NCBI GenBank assembly: GCA_003973375.1
Contig: QNYL01000094.1
Location: 1 to 8,116, forward strand
DNA: 8,116 bases
Reading direction: 5' to 3'
Source of the DNA: Flavobacteriia bacterium
Lineage (GTDB): Bacteria; Bacteroidota; Bacteroidia; Flavobacteriales; Flavobacteriaceae
The notes under the pieces are model-generated. The model was given only the letters and a program-made list of their open reading frames with translations. It did not search any database and was not told the DNA's origin. Shown in pieces: positions 1 through 6,688 of the stretch. Made by a program: the position numbers and the translations under genes. How positions within the stretch are numbered: the first letter of the stretch is position 1; each line of letters starts with the position of its first letter.

Positions 1-1
1 G

Positions 2-583
2 ACTGATGTTCCAATGGTTTGTGACATGAGTTCAGATATCTTTTCAAGAAAACTCGATTTTAGTAAATTTGATGTGATTTACGCAGGAGCTCAAAAAAAT
101 ATGGGCCCTGCCGGTACAACACTTGTTGTTGTTAAAGATGAGATCCTGGGTAAAACCGGAAGAAAGATCCCTTCTATGCTGGATTATCAGATCCAGATCA
201 GCAAAGACAGTATGTTCAACACACCACCTGTTTTCCCTGTATATGTTTCTATGCTTACCCTGCAGTGGCTGAAAGATATGGGAGGAATTGAAGCCATTGA
301 AAAGATCAACAATAAAAAAGCACAAATGCTTTATGATGAGATTGACAGAAATCCTCTTTTTATTGGTTCTGCGGCCAAAAAAGATCGTTCTAATATGAAC
401 GTTACTTTCCTTTTAGCTGACGATTCAAAAAAAGAAGCATTTGATAAAATGTGGAATGAAGCAGGTATCAGCGGATTAAAAGGCCACAGATCTGTGGGCG
501 GATACAGAGCCAGTATTTACAATGCCATGCCTGTTGAAAGTGTGCAGGTACTGATAGACGTAATGAAAAAACTTGCAGAGTAA
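2..583 (+). CDS. serC: Phosphoserine aminotransferase, 3' part (5' end outside window)
   Basis: PLP-dependent transaminase of the cytosolic phosphorylated serine pathway: it converts 3-phosphohydroxypyruvate plus glutamate to O-phosphoserine plus 2-oxoglutarate, and the same enzyme usually serves in PLP synthesis. The frame is open from base 2, before the first in-frame ATG at 14, so the gene continues upstream. In view are 193 residues, roughly the last half of a family protein of about 355-360 residues. The PLP lysine lies in the motif AGAQKNMGPAG (lysine codon 95-97), and the typical tail motif KGHRSVGGYRASIYNAMP lies near 479-533. The ATG at 14 is internal to the fold and is not the true start. 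The stop is 2 bases before the next gene, so they are probably cotranscribed, and serA follows shortly after. I am confident of the family from these motifs and the serA neighbour. Confidence 0.96.
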   Translation, partial: TDVPMVCDMSSDIFSRKLDFSKFDVIYAGAQKNMGPAGTTLVVVKDEILGKTGRKIPSMLDYQIQISKDSMFNTPPVFPVYVSMLTLQWLKDMGGIEAIEKINNKKAQMLYDEIDRNPLFIGSAAKKDRSNMNVTFLLADDSKKEAFDKMWNEAGISGLKGHRSVGGYRASIYNAMPVESVQVLIDVMKKLAE

Positions 584-585
584 AG

Positions 586-1011
586 ATGTCTGACGATCTT
601 AAATTCAGCATGCTCAAAACGGTCTTTCAGGATCAGATGCCGGCAAACAAGCACCTCGGGCTTAAAATAGAAGAGCTGGAAGTGGGTTATACCAAAATTT
701 ATATCCCTTTTAAGGAGGAATTTATTGGTGATTTCTTTCAAAACAGATGGCATGGAGGTATTCTGGCAAGTATTGCAGATACCGCCGGAGGAATTGCTGC
801 CGTATCTACTGTAGAATCTATAGAAGATAAAGTGAGTACTATTGATATGCGGATCGATTATCTTAACGGATCTGAACCCCGCGATCTTTATGCTGAAGCA
901 GAAATGATCAAAAACGGAAAAAGAATAATAAAAGTAGATGTCAGGATCTACCACGAAAAAGAAAAAATAATTGCTGTAGGCCGCTGTGCTTACAGTGTTT
1001 TAAGAAAATAA
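586..1011 (+). CDS. PaaI-like hotdog-fold acyl-CoA thioesterase
   Basis: A 141-residue protein of the usual size for a single-domain PaaI/YdiI-type hotdog thioesterase, which hydrolyses acyl-CoA thioesters in the cytosol as a dimer of dimers. The signature is HGGILASIADTAGG at residues 56-69: the HGG loop caps the central hotdog helix, and D65 is the likely catalytic acid. The strand TIDMRIDYL at 85-93 and the final strands around 115-138 fit the fold. The ATG at 586 sits 2 bases after the serC stop, so translational coupling is likely, and no strong Shine-Dalgarno site is needed. It lies between serC and serA, 12 bases before the latter. The substrate cannot be read from the sequence. A role tied to serine metabolism would be guilt by association; it may be a housekeeping thioesterase using the operon's promoter. 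Confidence 0.88.
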   Translation: MSDDLKFSMLKTVFQDQMPANKHLGLKIEELEVGYTKIYIPFKEEFIGDFFQNRWHGGILASIADTAGGIAAVSTVESIEDKVSTIDMRIDYLNGSEPRDLYAEAEMIKNGKRIIKVDVRIYHEKEKIIAVGRCAYSVLRK

Positions 1012-1023
1012 AAAAAGAAAACA

Positions 1024-1974
1024 ATGAAAGTTTTAGCAAATGACGGTATAGCAACTTCAGGAGTTGTAGCCCTTGAAAAAGCAGGATTTGAGGTAATCCT
1101 TAAAAATGTACCTCAGGAAGAACTGATCAATTTTATCAATAAAAACAATATAGATGTACTTTTGGTAAGAAGTGCAACCAAGGTCAGAGAAGATCTTATC
1201 GATGCCTGCCCTTCTTTAAAGATCATCGGAAGAGGTGGTGTTGGAATGGACAATATCGATGTGGAATACGCGAGAAATAAGGGACTCAAGGTGATCAATA
1301 CCCCTGCTGCTTCCTCACATTCAGTGGCAGAGCTGGTTTTTGCACACCTTTTCGGAATGGTTCGCTTCCTGCATATTTCTAACCAGAATATGCCTCTGGA
1401 AGGAGACTCAAAATTCAAGGAACTTAAAAAATCCTTTGCTAAAGGTGTTGAGCTGAAAGGAAAAACACTCGGAGTACTCGGATTTGGAAGAATTGGTCAG
1501 GCTACCGCAAAAATTGCCTTGGGTATTGGTATGAAAGTTATTGCCTTTGATCCTTTTATAGACAGTGCGCATCTTGAACTTGATTTCTTTGACGGACAAT
1601 CGATAAGTTTTACCATTGATACCATCTCTAAAGAAGAAGTGCTCAAACAAGCCGATTTTATTACACTCCACGTTCCTGCACAGGATAAATACGTAATCTC
1701 AACCAAAGAATTTGAGATTATGAAAGATGGTGTGGGTATTGTAAATGCAGCTCGTGGCGGTGTAATTGATGAAGCCGCCCTGGTAAAAGCCATTGAAAGC
1801 GGTAAAGTTTCCAATGCAGCCCTTGATGTATTTGAGAATGAACCTAAACCGGAAATCCAGCTGTTGATGAACAATAATATCTCTCTGACTCCGCATATCG
1901 GAGCAGCAACAAAAGAAGCCCAGAACAGAATTGGCGAAGAACTGGCTTCTCAGATTATTGAGATCTTAAAATAA
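1024..1974 (+). CDS. serA: D-3-phosphoglycerate dehydrogenase, short form without ACT domain
   Basis: NAD-dependent D-2-hydroxyacid dehydrogenase of 316 residues, catalysing the first step of serine synthesis, 3-phosphoglycerate to 3-phosphohydroxypyruvate. The N-terminal substrate-domain half contains LLVRSATKV (46-54) and GRGGVGMDNID (69-79). The Rossmann motif GFGRIG is at 153-158, with the acidic NAD-ribose ligand D176 at the end of the next strand. The catalytic triad is R244 (NAARGGVID), E273 (DVFENEP) and H291 (TPHIGAAT). The protein stops shortly after the catalytic histidine. It lacks the C-terminal ACT domain of the E. coli type (about 410 residues), so allosteric inhibition by serine through that domain is not expected. 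The specific 3-phosphoglycerate assignment, rather than a general hydroxyacid dehydrogenase, rests on the adjacent serC. The ATG follows an A-rich stretch typical of Bacteroidota starts. Confidence 0.94.
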   Translation: MKVLANDGIATSGVVALEKAGFEVILKNVPQEELINFINKNNIDVLLVRSATKVREDLIDACPSLKIIGRGGVGMDNIDVEYARNKGLKVINTPAASSHSVAELVFAHLFGMVRFLHISNQNMPLEGDSKFKELKKSFAKGVELKGKTLGVLGFGRIGQATAKIALGIGMKVIAFDPFIDSAHLELDFFDGQSISFTIDTISKEEVLKQADFITLHVPAQDKYVISTKEFEIMKDGVGIVNAARGGVIDEAALVKAIESGKVSNAALDVFENEPKPEIQLLMNNNISLTPHIGAATKEAQNRIGEELASQIIEILK

Positions 1975-1997
1975 GAAGAAATTTAAAACCGGAAGAG

Positions 1998-2027
1998 CAT
2001 CCTGTCAGTAGTTTTTCTGACATGATG
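1998..2027. terminator. Imperfect 11-bp hairpin after serA
   Basis: CATCCTGTCAG at 1998-2008 pairs with CTGACATGATG at 2017-2027, giving 10 of 11 positions matched around an 8-base loop rich in T. It begins about 23 bases after the serA stop and ends 23 bases before the DUF1015 start. The following sequence, TAATTTTAG, is only a weak T tract, so this could be a leaky terminator between the serC-serA run and DUF1015, or a structure in the DUF1015 leader. The pairing is seen directly; the function is inferred. Confidence 0.4.
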
Positions 2028-2036
2028 TAATTTTAG
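2028..2036 (+). promoter_or_regulatory. Possible -7 promoter element TAATTTTAG before DUF1015
   Basis: TAATTTTAG resembles the Bacteroidota -7 consensus TAnnTTTG and lies 14 bases upstream of the DUF1015 start, directly after the hairpin. No clear -33 TTG is visible at the expected distance. In AT-rich DNA such a match is easily found by chance, so this is tentative. Confidence 0.25.
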
Positions 2037-2050
2037 TAAAACAATCAATT

Positions 2051-3301
2051 ATGGCAATTGTAAAACCCTTTAAAGGTTTAAGACCTCCAAAACAAATAAT
2101 TGAGAAGGTAAGCTGTTTACCTTACGATGTTATGAATGCTTCGGAAGCTGCGGAAATGGCCTCGGACAAGCCGGAATCCTTACTGCATATTACCCGTGCC
2201 GAGATAGAGTTTGATCCTGATACCGATCCTCATGATGAAAAGGTTTATAAAAAAGCTGAAGATAATTTTAAAAAATTTCAGGAAGAAGGAATTTTGGTTC
2301 AGGATTCAAAAGATAAATATTATATCTATGCTCAAACCATGAATGGGAAAACCCAGTACGGAATTGTAGGAGCAGCATCGTATAAAGATTACGATGACGG
2401 AGTTATATTAAAACATGAACTGACCCGGCCCGATAAAGAAGAAGACCGCAAAGTTTTGATGCGTAAATTAAATGCAAATATTGAGCCTGTATTCTTTACT
2501 TATCGCGCTGTTCCTGAAATAGATGCTATTGTTGAAGATATCGTGACCAACAATAAACCTGATTATGATTTTACTTCAGAAGATGGTTTCGGTCATCATT
2601 TCTGGACGATCGAAGATGAAAAAACCAATGAAAAAATAGAAGAATTATTCAGAACCAAAGTTCCCCGTATTTACGTGGCCGACGGGCATCATAGAACTGC
2701 TGCCGCTGCAGGTATAGGCAGGGAACGCAGTGCTGCAAACCCGAACCACACCGGGCATGAAGCTTATAATTATTTTATGGCAGTTCATTTTCCTGATAAC
2801 CAATTGCATATTATCGATTACAACCGGGTGATAAAAGATCTGAACGGCTTAACTCCCGATGAAGTACTGGAGAAGATCAAAAAGAATTTTAATATTGTTT
2901 CTGAAAGTACTTCCATTATAAAACCTTCTAAATTACACAATATATCGATGTATCTGGAAGGGAAATGGTACTGTCTGTCGGCTAAGCCAAACACGTATGA
3001 CGATAACAAGCCTATTGAAAGTCTGGATGTAACCGTGCTTTCAAAATATATTCTGGATCCAATTCTTGGAATCAAAGATCTGCGAACAGACACTCGTATC
3101 GATTTTGTAGGCGGAATCAGAGGTCTGGAAGAATTAAGTAAGAGAGTCGATTCAGGTGAAATGGCAATAGCGTTTGCGCTGTATCCTGTAAGTATGCACC
3201 AATTGATGCATATTGCTGATACCGGAAATATCATGCCGCCTAAAGTAACCTGGTTTGAGCCAAAATTACGCTCCGGGCTGGTAATTCATAAATTAGATTA
3301 A
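2051..3301 (+). CDS. DUF1015 family protein, candidate serine-metabolism enzyme
   Basis: A 416-residue cytosolic protein with no signal peptide or membrane segment, of normal length for the DUF1015 family. Family landmarks are the N-terminal FKGLRPP and LPYDVMNASEA segments (7-13, 23-33), KHELTRPDKEEDR (121-133), the central DGHHR (211-215) and the C-terminal MPPKVTWFEPKLRSGLV (395-411). DGHHR resembles the nucleotide-binding motif of ParB/Srx-fold free-serine kinases such as archaeal SerK and staphylococcal SbnI. With serC and serA just upstream, a role in serine or phosphoserine chemistry is a fair inference, but it is not shown by this sequence. yggS starts 4 bases downstream, so the two are probably cotranscribed. 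The family call is firm and the function is open. Confidence 0.9.
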   Translation: MAIVKPFKGLRPPKQIIEKVSCLPYDVMNASEAAEMASDKPESLLHITRAEIEFDPDTDPHDEKVYKKAEDNFKKFQEEGILVQDSKDKYYIYAQTMNGKTQYGIVGAASYKDYDDGVILKHELTRPDKEEDRKVLMRKLNANIEPVFFTYRAVPEIDAIVEDIVTNNKPDYDFTSEDGFGHHFWTIEDEKTNEKIEELFRTKVPRIYVADGHHRTAAAAGIGRERSAANPNHTGHEAYNYFMAVHFPDNQLHIIDYNRVIKDLNGLTPDEVLEKIKKNFNIVSESTSIIKPSKLHNISMYLEGKWYCLSAKPNTYDDNKPIESLDVTVLSKYILDPILGIKDLRTDTRIDFVGGIRGLEELSKRVDSGEMAIAFALYPVSMHQLMHIADTGNIMPPKVTWFEPKLRSGLVIHKLD

Positions 3302-3305
3302 TCAA

Positions 3306-3983
3306 ATGCTGATAAAAAACAATTTAAATAAAATTTTAGAAACTGTTCCCGGGGATGTTACCTTGGTAGCAGTTTCTAAAACAAAGCCTATTTCTGATAT
3401 TCAGGAGGTATATGATGCCGGTCACAAAGTTTTTGGCGAAAACAAGGTACAGGAAATGGTTCAGAAATATGAAGCCCTGCCTAAAGATATCGAGTGGCAC
3501 ATGATAGGTCATTTACAGCGCAACAAGGTAAAGTATATGGCGCCTTTTGTAAGTCTGATCCATGGTGTTGACAGCTTTAAAACTCTGAAAGAGATTGATA
3601 AACAAGCCAAAAAAAACAACAGAATCATACCTTGTCTGCTCGAAGCAAAGATCGCTCAGGAGGACACCAAGTTCGGTTTATCCTTTGCAGAGATCGAAGA
3701 AATCCTCACTTCTGATGCCTTTAAGGAATTAAAAAATATACAGATCAGCGGGTTGATGGGCATGGCGAGTTATACGGATGATAAAGAACAGATCGCTAAA
3801 GAATTCCGCTCGTTAAAGAACTTTTTTGAAAAGCTTAAAAAAGAACTCCCAAAAATAGAAAACATCAATTTTACGACCCTTTCCATGGGGATGAGCGGCG
3901 ATTATAAAATTGCCCTTGCCAATGGCAGCAATATGATCAGAGTAGGCAGCGCAATCTTTGGTGCGAGAAATTATATCGCCTGA
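3306..3983 (+). CDS. yggS: PLP homeostasis protein, YggS/PLPBP family
   Basis: A 225-residue single-domain alanine-racemase-fold protein that binds PLP and buffers its supply to PLP enzymes; members have no firmly established catalytic activity. The PLP lysine is K25 in VAVSKTKP (21-28). Other family signatures are FGENKVQE (43-50), WHMIGHLQRNKVK (64-76) and the phosphate-binding end LSMGMSGDYKIAL (192-204) followed by IRVGSAIFGAR (211-221). Length is normal. It starts 4 bases after the DUF1015 stop and has no Shine-Dalgarno site, which suggests cotranscription. The association with the upstream PLP enzyme SerC is sensible but not specific, since YggS occurs in many contexts. Confidence 0.95.
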   Translation: MLIKNNLNKILETVPGDVTLVAVSKTKPISDIQEVYDAGHKVFGENKVQEMVQKYEALPKDIEWHMIGHLQRNKVKYMAPFVSLIHGVDSFKTLKEIDKQAKKNNRIIPCLLEAKIAQEDTKFGLSFAEIEEILTSDAFKELKNIQISGLMGMASYTDDKEQIAKEFRSLKNFFEKLKKELPKIENINFTTLSMGMSGDYKIALANGSNMIRVGSAIFGARNYIA

Positions 3984-4009
3984 GAATAACATACCGATCT
4001 GTTAAAAAT

Positions 4010-4029
4010 GTAAATCCTTTTGGTTTTAC
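4010..4029 (+). terminator. Possible weak terminator hairpin after yggS
   Basis: GTAAATCC (4010-4017) pairs with GGTTTTAC (4022-4029) at 7 of 8 positions around a TTTT loop, 26 bases after the yggS stop. A pyrimidine stretch with five T (4037-4041) follows about 7 bases later rather than immediately. The stem is short and AT-rich, so termination would be inefficient. Its position between two functionally different gene groups supports the call. Confidence 0.3.
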
Positions 4030-4052
4030 CCTCCCCTTTTTAATTATTATTT

Positions 4053-4069
4053 TATCTTTATAACTTTAG
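4053..4069 (+). promoter_or_regulatory. Candidate promoter -7 elements before umuC
   Basis: Two overlapping-class matches to the Bacteroidota TAnnTTTG element stand in a row: TATCTTTA (4053-4060) and TAACTTTAG (4061-4069), 10-19 bases before the umuC start. A -33 TTG at standard spacing is not evident; the nearest is at 4020-4022, which is too far. No LexA-like palindrome was recognised, so damage induction cannot be claimed. Confidence 0.3.
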
Positions 4070-4079
4070 TATTCTGATC

Positions 4080-5336
4080 ATGTATGCCTTAGTTGACTGT
4101 AATAATTTTTATGCTTCCTGTGAGCGGGTCTTCCGGCCCGACCTGCAAAATAAGCCTATTGCCATCCTGTCGAATAACGATGGATGTGTGATCGCACGCA
4201 GTAATGAAGCCAAAAGATTTATTCCAATGGGAGCTCCGGCATTTAAATTTGAAAAGATCTTTAAAAAAGAACATATTCATGTTTTTTCTTCCAATTATGC
4301 ACTCTATGGAGATATGAGCACACGGGTGATGAATATTCTCTCAGAATTTACCCCTGAAATAGAAGTTTACTCCATAGATGAAGCCTTTCTGTATTTTAAC
4401 GGATTTGAGAAATACAACTTTTTAGAATACGGAAAAAAGATCAGGTATAAGGTTACTAAAAGTACCGGAATACCCGTAAGTATAGGCTTTGCCCCCACCA
4501 AAGCTCTGAGCAAAGTGGCAAACAGGATCGCTAAAAAGTTTCCGGAGCAGACCAAAGGAGTATATCTTATAGATTCTGAAGAAAAAAGGATCAAAGCCCT
4601 GAAATGGCTAAAGATAAGTGATGTATGGGGTATCGGTCGTAAGCATACAAAACGTTTAAAAGCAAAAAATATCCATACGGCCTATGATTTTACAAGGCTT
4701 CCGGATGTCTGGGTACAAAAAGAAATGAGTGTGGTTGGCCTGCGACTGAAACATGAGCTGCAGGGAAAACCACGTCTCGGCCTTGACGAAATAAAGAATA
4801 AAAAAGTTATTGCCACCACACGTTCTTTTGAAAGAATGTACACGGATTACGAAAATTTAAAAGAACGTATTACCACTTTCACCGTTAGCTGTGCCGAAAA
4901 ACTTCGCCGGCAGAGATCTCACTGTAACCTGATGATGATCTTTTTACATACCAACGGCCACAGGAAAGATCTGAAACAATACAGCCGGAATATCGTGGTT
5001 AAAACCGAATACCCTACAAATTCAAGTATCGATCTGGTTCGGTATGCCCTGCAGGGACTCAAAGCCATCTACAAAAAAGGCTATGCCTATAAAAAAGCAG
5101 GAGTCATTGTGATGGAACTGACCCCGGAAAGCAATCCGCAGATCGGACTGTTTAAAAATGAAGACCCCAGGCACAAGATTCTGATGCAGCACATAGATCA
5201 TCTTAACAAAAGTATCGGATATCAGAAAGTACGGTTTGCCGGACAGGATCTGCAGCGGATGTGGAAAATGAATCAGAACAGCCTGTCGCCCAGATATACC
5301 ACACGCCTGGACGAAGTAATAGAATTAAAAGTATAA
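4080..5336 (+). CDS. umuC: Y-family translesion DNA polymerase, UmuC type
   Basis: A 418-residue error-prone polymerase of the UmuC branch, close to the usual family length of about 420. It copies past damaged template bases. Catalytic metal ligands are D6 (ALVDCNNFYASCE) and D100/E101 (YSIDEAF); Y11 is in the steric-gate position. The palm segment GFAPTKALSKVANRIAKK (136-153) and the helix-hairpin-helix region DVWGIGRK (181-188) are clear. The little-finger domain covers roughly 243-350, and QIGLF (354-358) matches a beta-clamp-binding peptide. The start is fixed because the conserved N-terminal strand begins at MYALVD. No umuD-like S24 peptidase gene precedes it: yggS lies upstream on the same strand. 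A DEDDh exonuclease gene follows after 24 bases, probably in the same transcript. Confidence 0.95.
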   Translation: MYALVDCNNFYASCERVFRPDLQNKPIAILSNNDGCVIARSNEAKRFIPMGAPAFKFEKIFKKEHIHVFSSNYALYGDMSTRVMNILSEFTPEIEVYSIDEAFLYFNGFEKYNFLEYGKKIRYKVTKSTGIPVSIGFAPTKALSKVANRIAKKFPEQTKGVYLIDSEEKRIKALKWLKISDVWGIGRKHTKRLKAKNIHTAYDFTRLPDVWVQKEMSVVGLRLKHELQGKPRLGLDEIKNKKVIATTRSFERMYTDYENLKERITTFTVSCAEKLRRQRSHCNLMMIFLHTNGHRKDLKQYSRNIVVKTEYPTNSSIDLVRYALQGLKAIYKKGYAYKKAGVIVMELTPESNPQIGLFKNEDPRHKILMQHIDHLNKSIGYQKVRFAGQDLQRMWKMNQNSLSPRYTTRLDEVIELKV

Positions 5337-5360
5337 CATGATCAAAAGCAAAAATAAAGA

Positions 5361-6443
5361 ATGAATTATGCAATTTTAGATATAGAAACTACCGGTGGAA
5401 AATACAATGAAGAATCCATCACTGAGATTGCTATTCATAAATTTGACGGGCATAATGTAGTGGATACGCTGATCAGTCTGGTCAATCCCGAAAGGGAGAT
5501 ACAACCCTTCGTAGTAAAACTTACCGGCATCAACAATACAATGCTGAAAAAAGCTCCTAAATTTTACGAAATTGCCAAGAGAATTATTGAGATTACCAAT
5601 GATTGTGTACTTGTGGCTCACAATTCTAATTTTGACTATCGTATTCTGAAAACAGAATTCAGGCGACTGGGATATGATTTTGATATTCCAACACTTTGCA
5701 CACTTGAACTGAGCAAAAAACTAATTCCCGGGCTGGAATCATACAGTCTGGGAAAACTGTGCCGGACTATAGGAATACCGGTAAGCGACCGCCACCGTGC
5801 CAACGGAGATGCGCTGGCTACAGTAAAACTCTTTGAATTGCTGATGCAGAAAGATATCCGTAAAGAGATTATAAAGAAATCGATAAAATCGGGAAACAAA
5901 AGAGATCTTTCTCAAAAATTACTAAAGATCCTCGATGAACTACCCAGTAAAACCGGAGTATTTTATATGCACAGATACAATGGGGACATCATTTACATCG
6001 GCAAAGGCCGGGATATTAAAAAAAGTGTGAACAAGGTATTTTTAAGAAATTCTAAATACATGCGCCAGATGCTTAAGGAAATGGCTGATGTTACCTATGA
6101 AGAAACCGGAAGTACTTTGGTGAAAAGGATCAAATATCTGGAAGAAATTACACAGCATAAACCGAAATACAATAAAAAGCTGAATCATAACGAGTTTAAT
6201 TTTGGTTTTTCCAATCCCAATATGATCATTATCGACAAAGGAAAGAACCTGATGGAAAAATCGGTACTGCTTATAGAAGATAACCAGTTCAAGGGTTACG
6301 GATTTACCGATCTAAACCATCAGATAGACAATATTGAGATTTTGAGATCGTTAGTAACTCAAAACAAGTATTCATACAAATTTAATAACATCATTCATTC
6401 TTATCTGCAAAAAGAAAAGGTTGAAAAAATAATCCGATTCTAA
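5361..6443 (+). CDS. DEDDh 3'-5' exonuclease (PolIII epsilon-like) with degenerate GIY-YIG domain
   Basis: A 360-residue protein. Residues 1-165 form a DnaQ/epsilon-type exonuclease with a complete DEDDh set: D7 and E9 (LDIETTGG), D92 (NSNFDYR), H145 and D150 (HRANGD). Residues about 196-272 form a UvrC/Cho-like GIY-YIG domain, but by hand alignment it looks inactive: GIY reads GVF (199-201), the catalytic arginine after YIGKG is S222, and the catalytic glutamate position is Y259. After HKPKYNKKLN the protein goes straight to a C-terminal segment beginning IIIDKGKN (289-296). From memory, relatives are nearer 450 residues, so a middle segment seems missing. It follows umuC by 24 bases, suggesting a repair or translesion role. 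The exonuclease should be functional, while the second domain may only bind DNA or a partner. Confidence 0.88.
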   Translation: MNYAILDIETTGGKYNEESITEIAIHKFDGHNVVDTLISLVNPEREIQPFVVKLTGINNTMLKKAPKFYEIAKRIIEITNDCVLVAHNSNFDYRILKTEFRRLGYDFDIPTLCTLELSKKLIPGLESYSLGKLCRTIGIPVSDRHRANGDALATVKLFELLMQKDIRKEIIKKSIKSGNKRDLSQKLLKILDELPSKTGVFYMHRYNGDIIYIGKGRDIKKSVNKVFLRNSKYMRQMLKEMADVTYEETGSTLVKRIKYLEEITQHKPKYNKKLNHNEFNFGFSNPNMIIIDKGKNLMEKSVLLIEDNQFKGYGFTDLNHQIDNIEILRSLVTQNKYSYKFNNIIHSYLQKEKVEKIIRF

Positions 6444-6449
6444 AATTTC

Positions 6450-6688
6450 ATAAAAAAAATCTTTATCCTGCTGATTCTTCTTACTTTCAGTATAGTTACA
6501 GCTCAGAAAAAAAGGATTATTTATAGCAAACGTAACGAAACAAGATGATAAAATAATAATTTATACCAAGATCAGCCTGTTAAAGACCATCTATGCTCCA
6601 AAAGATTATGAATATAAAAGGTTTATTCAATGAAATCATTAAATTTCAGAATAGTTTTATAATTTTAGAAAAAAAACGAACTAATTGA
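6450..6688 (+). pseudogene. Decayed secreted-protein gene, possibly a DUF3857/transglutaminase-type relic
   Basis: The gap between the exonuclease and channel genes carries coding remnants in three successive frames. From 6450 a signal peptide reads (M)KKIFILLILLTFSIVTAQ, but its first codon is ATA instead of ATG and the frame stops at 6546-6548. Removing one A from the A7 run at 6507-6513 continues it as KKGLFIANVTKQDDKIIIY and on to PKDYEY, stopping at 6631-6633. Removing one A from 6616-6619 continues it as KGLFNEIIKFQNSFIILEK to a TGA at 6686-6688. The restored product would be 78 residues. The tail resembles, from memory, the end of Bacteroidota DUF3857/DUF3858 secreted proteins, which are several hundred residues long, so most of the gene would be deleted. 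The final TGA overlaps the TTG start of the channel gene. Confidence 0.6.
6658..6668 (+). promoter_or_regulatory. Possible promoter element before the channel gene
   Basis: TATAATTTTAG contains both a TATAAT hexamer (6658-6663) and TAATTTTAG (6660-6668), identical to the nonamer before DUF1015, 16 bases upstream of the TTG start. The bases also form codons of the relic's last frame, so the match may be inherited coding sequence rather than a selected promoter. No -33 TTG was seen. Confidence 0.22.

Noticed and set aside
14..16. ATG at 14 as the start of a 189-residue protein
   Set aside because: The frame is open to base 2 and the ATG lies in the middle of the SerC fold just before the PLP lysine; the gene is simply cut by the window.
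517..954. Minus-strand 145-residue ORF opposite the thioesterase, and similar antisense ORFs elsewhere
   Set aside because: They lie opposite well-supported genes and show no recognisable domain; they are frame shadows.
1975..2050. Riboswitch or T-box controlling serine-pathway genes
   Set aside because: The gap holds only a single hairpin; no conserved riboswitch core or T-box sequence was recognised.
5338..5364. Eight-codon mini-ORF whose TGA overlaps the ATG of the exonuclease gene (ATGA)
   Set aside because: The arrangement suits a coupling leader peptide, but an ORF this short is expected by chance in a 24-base AT-rich spacer and it has no distinctive codons.
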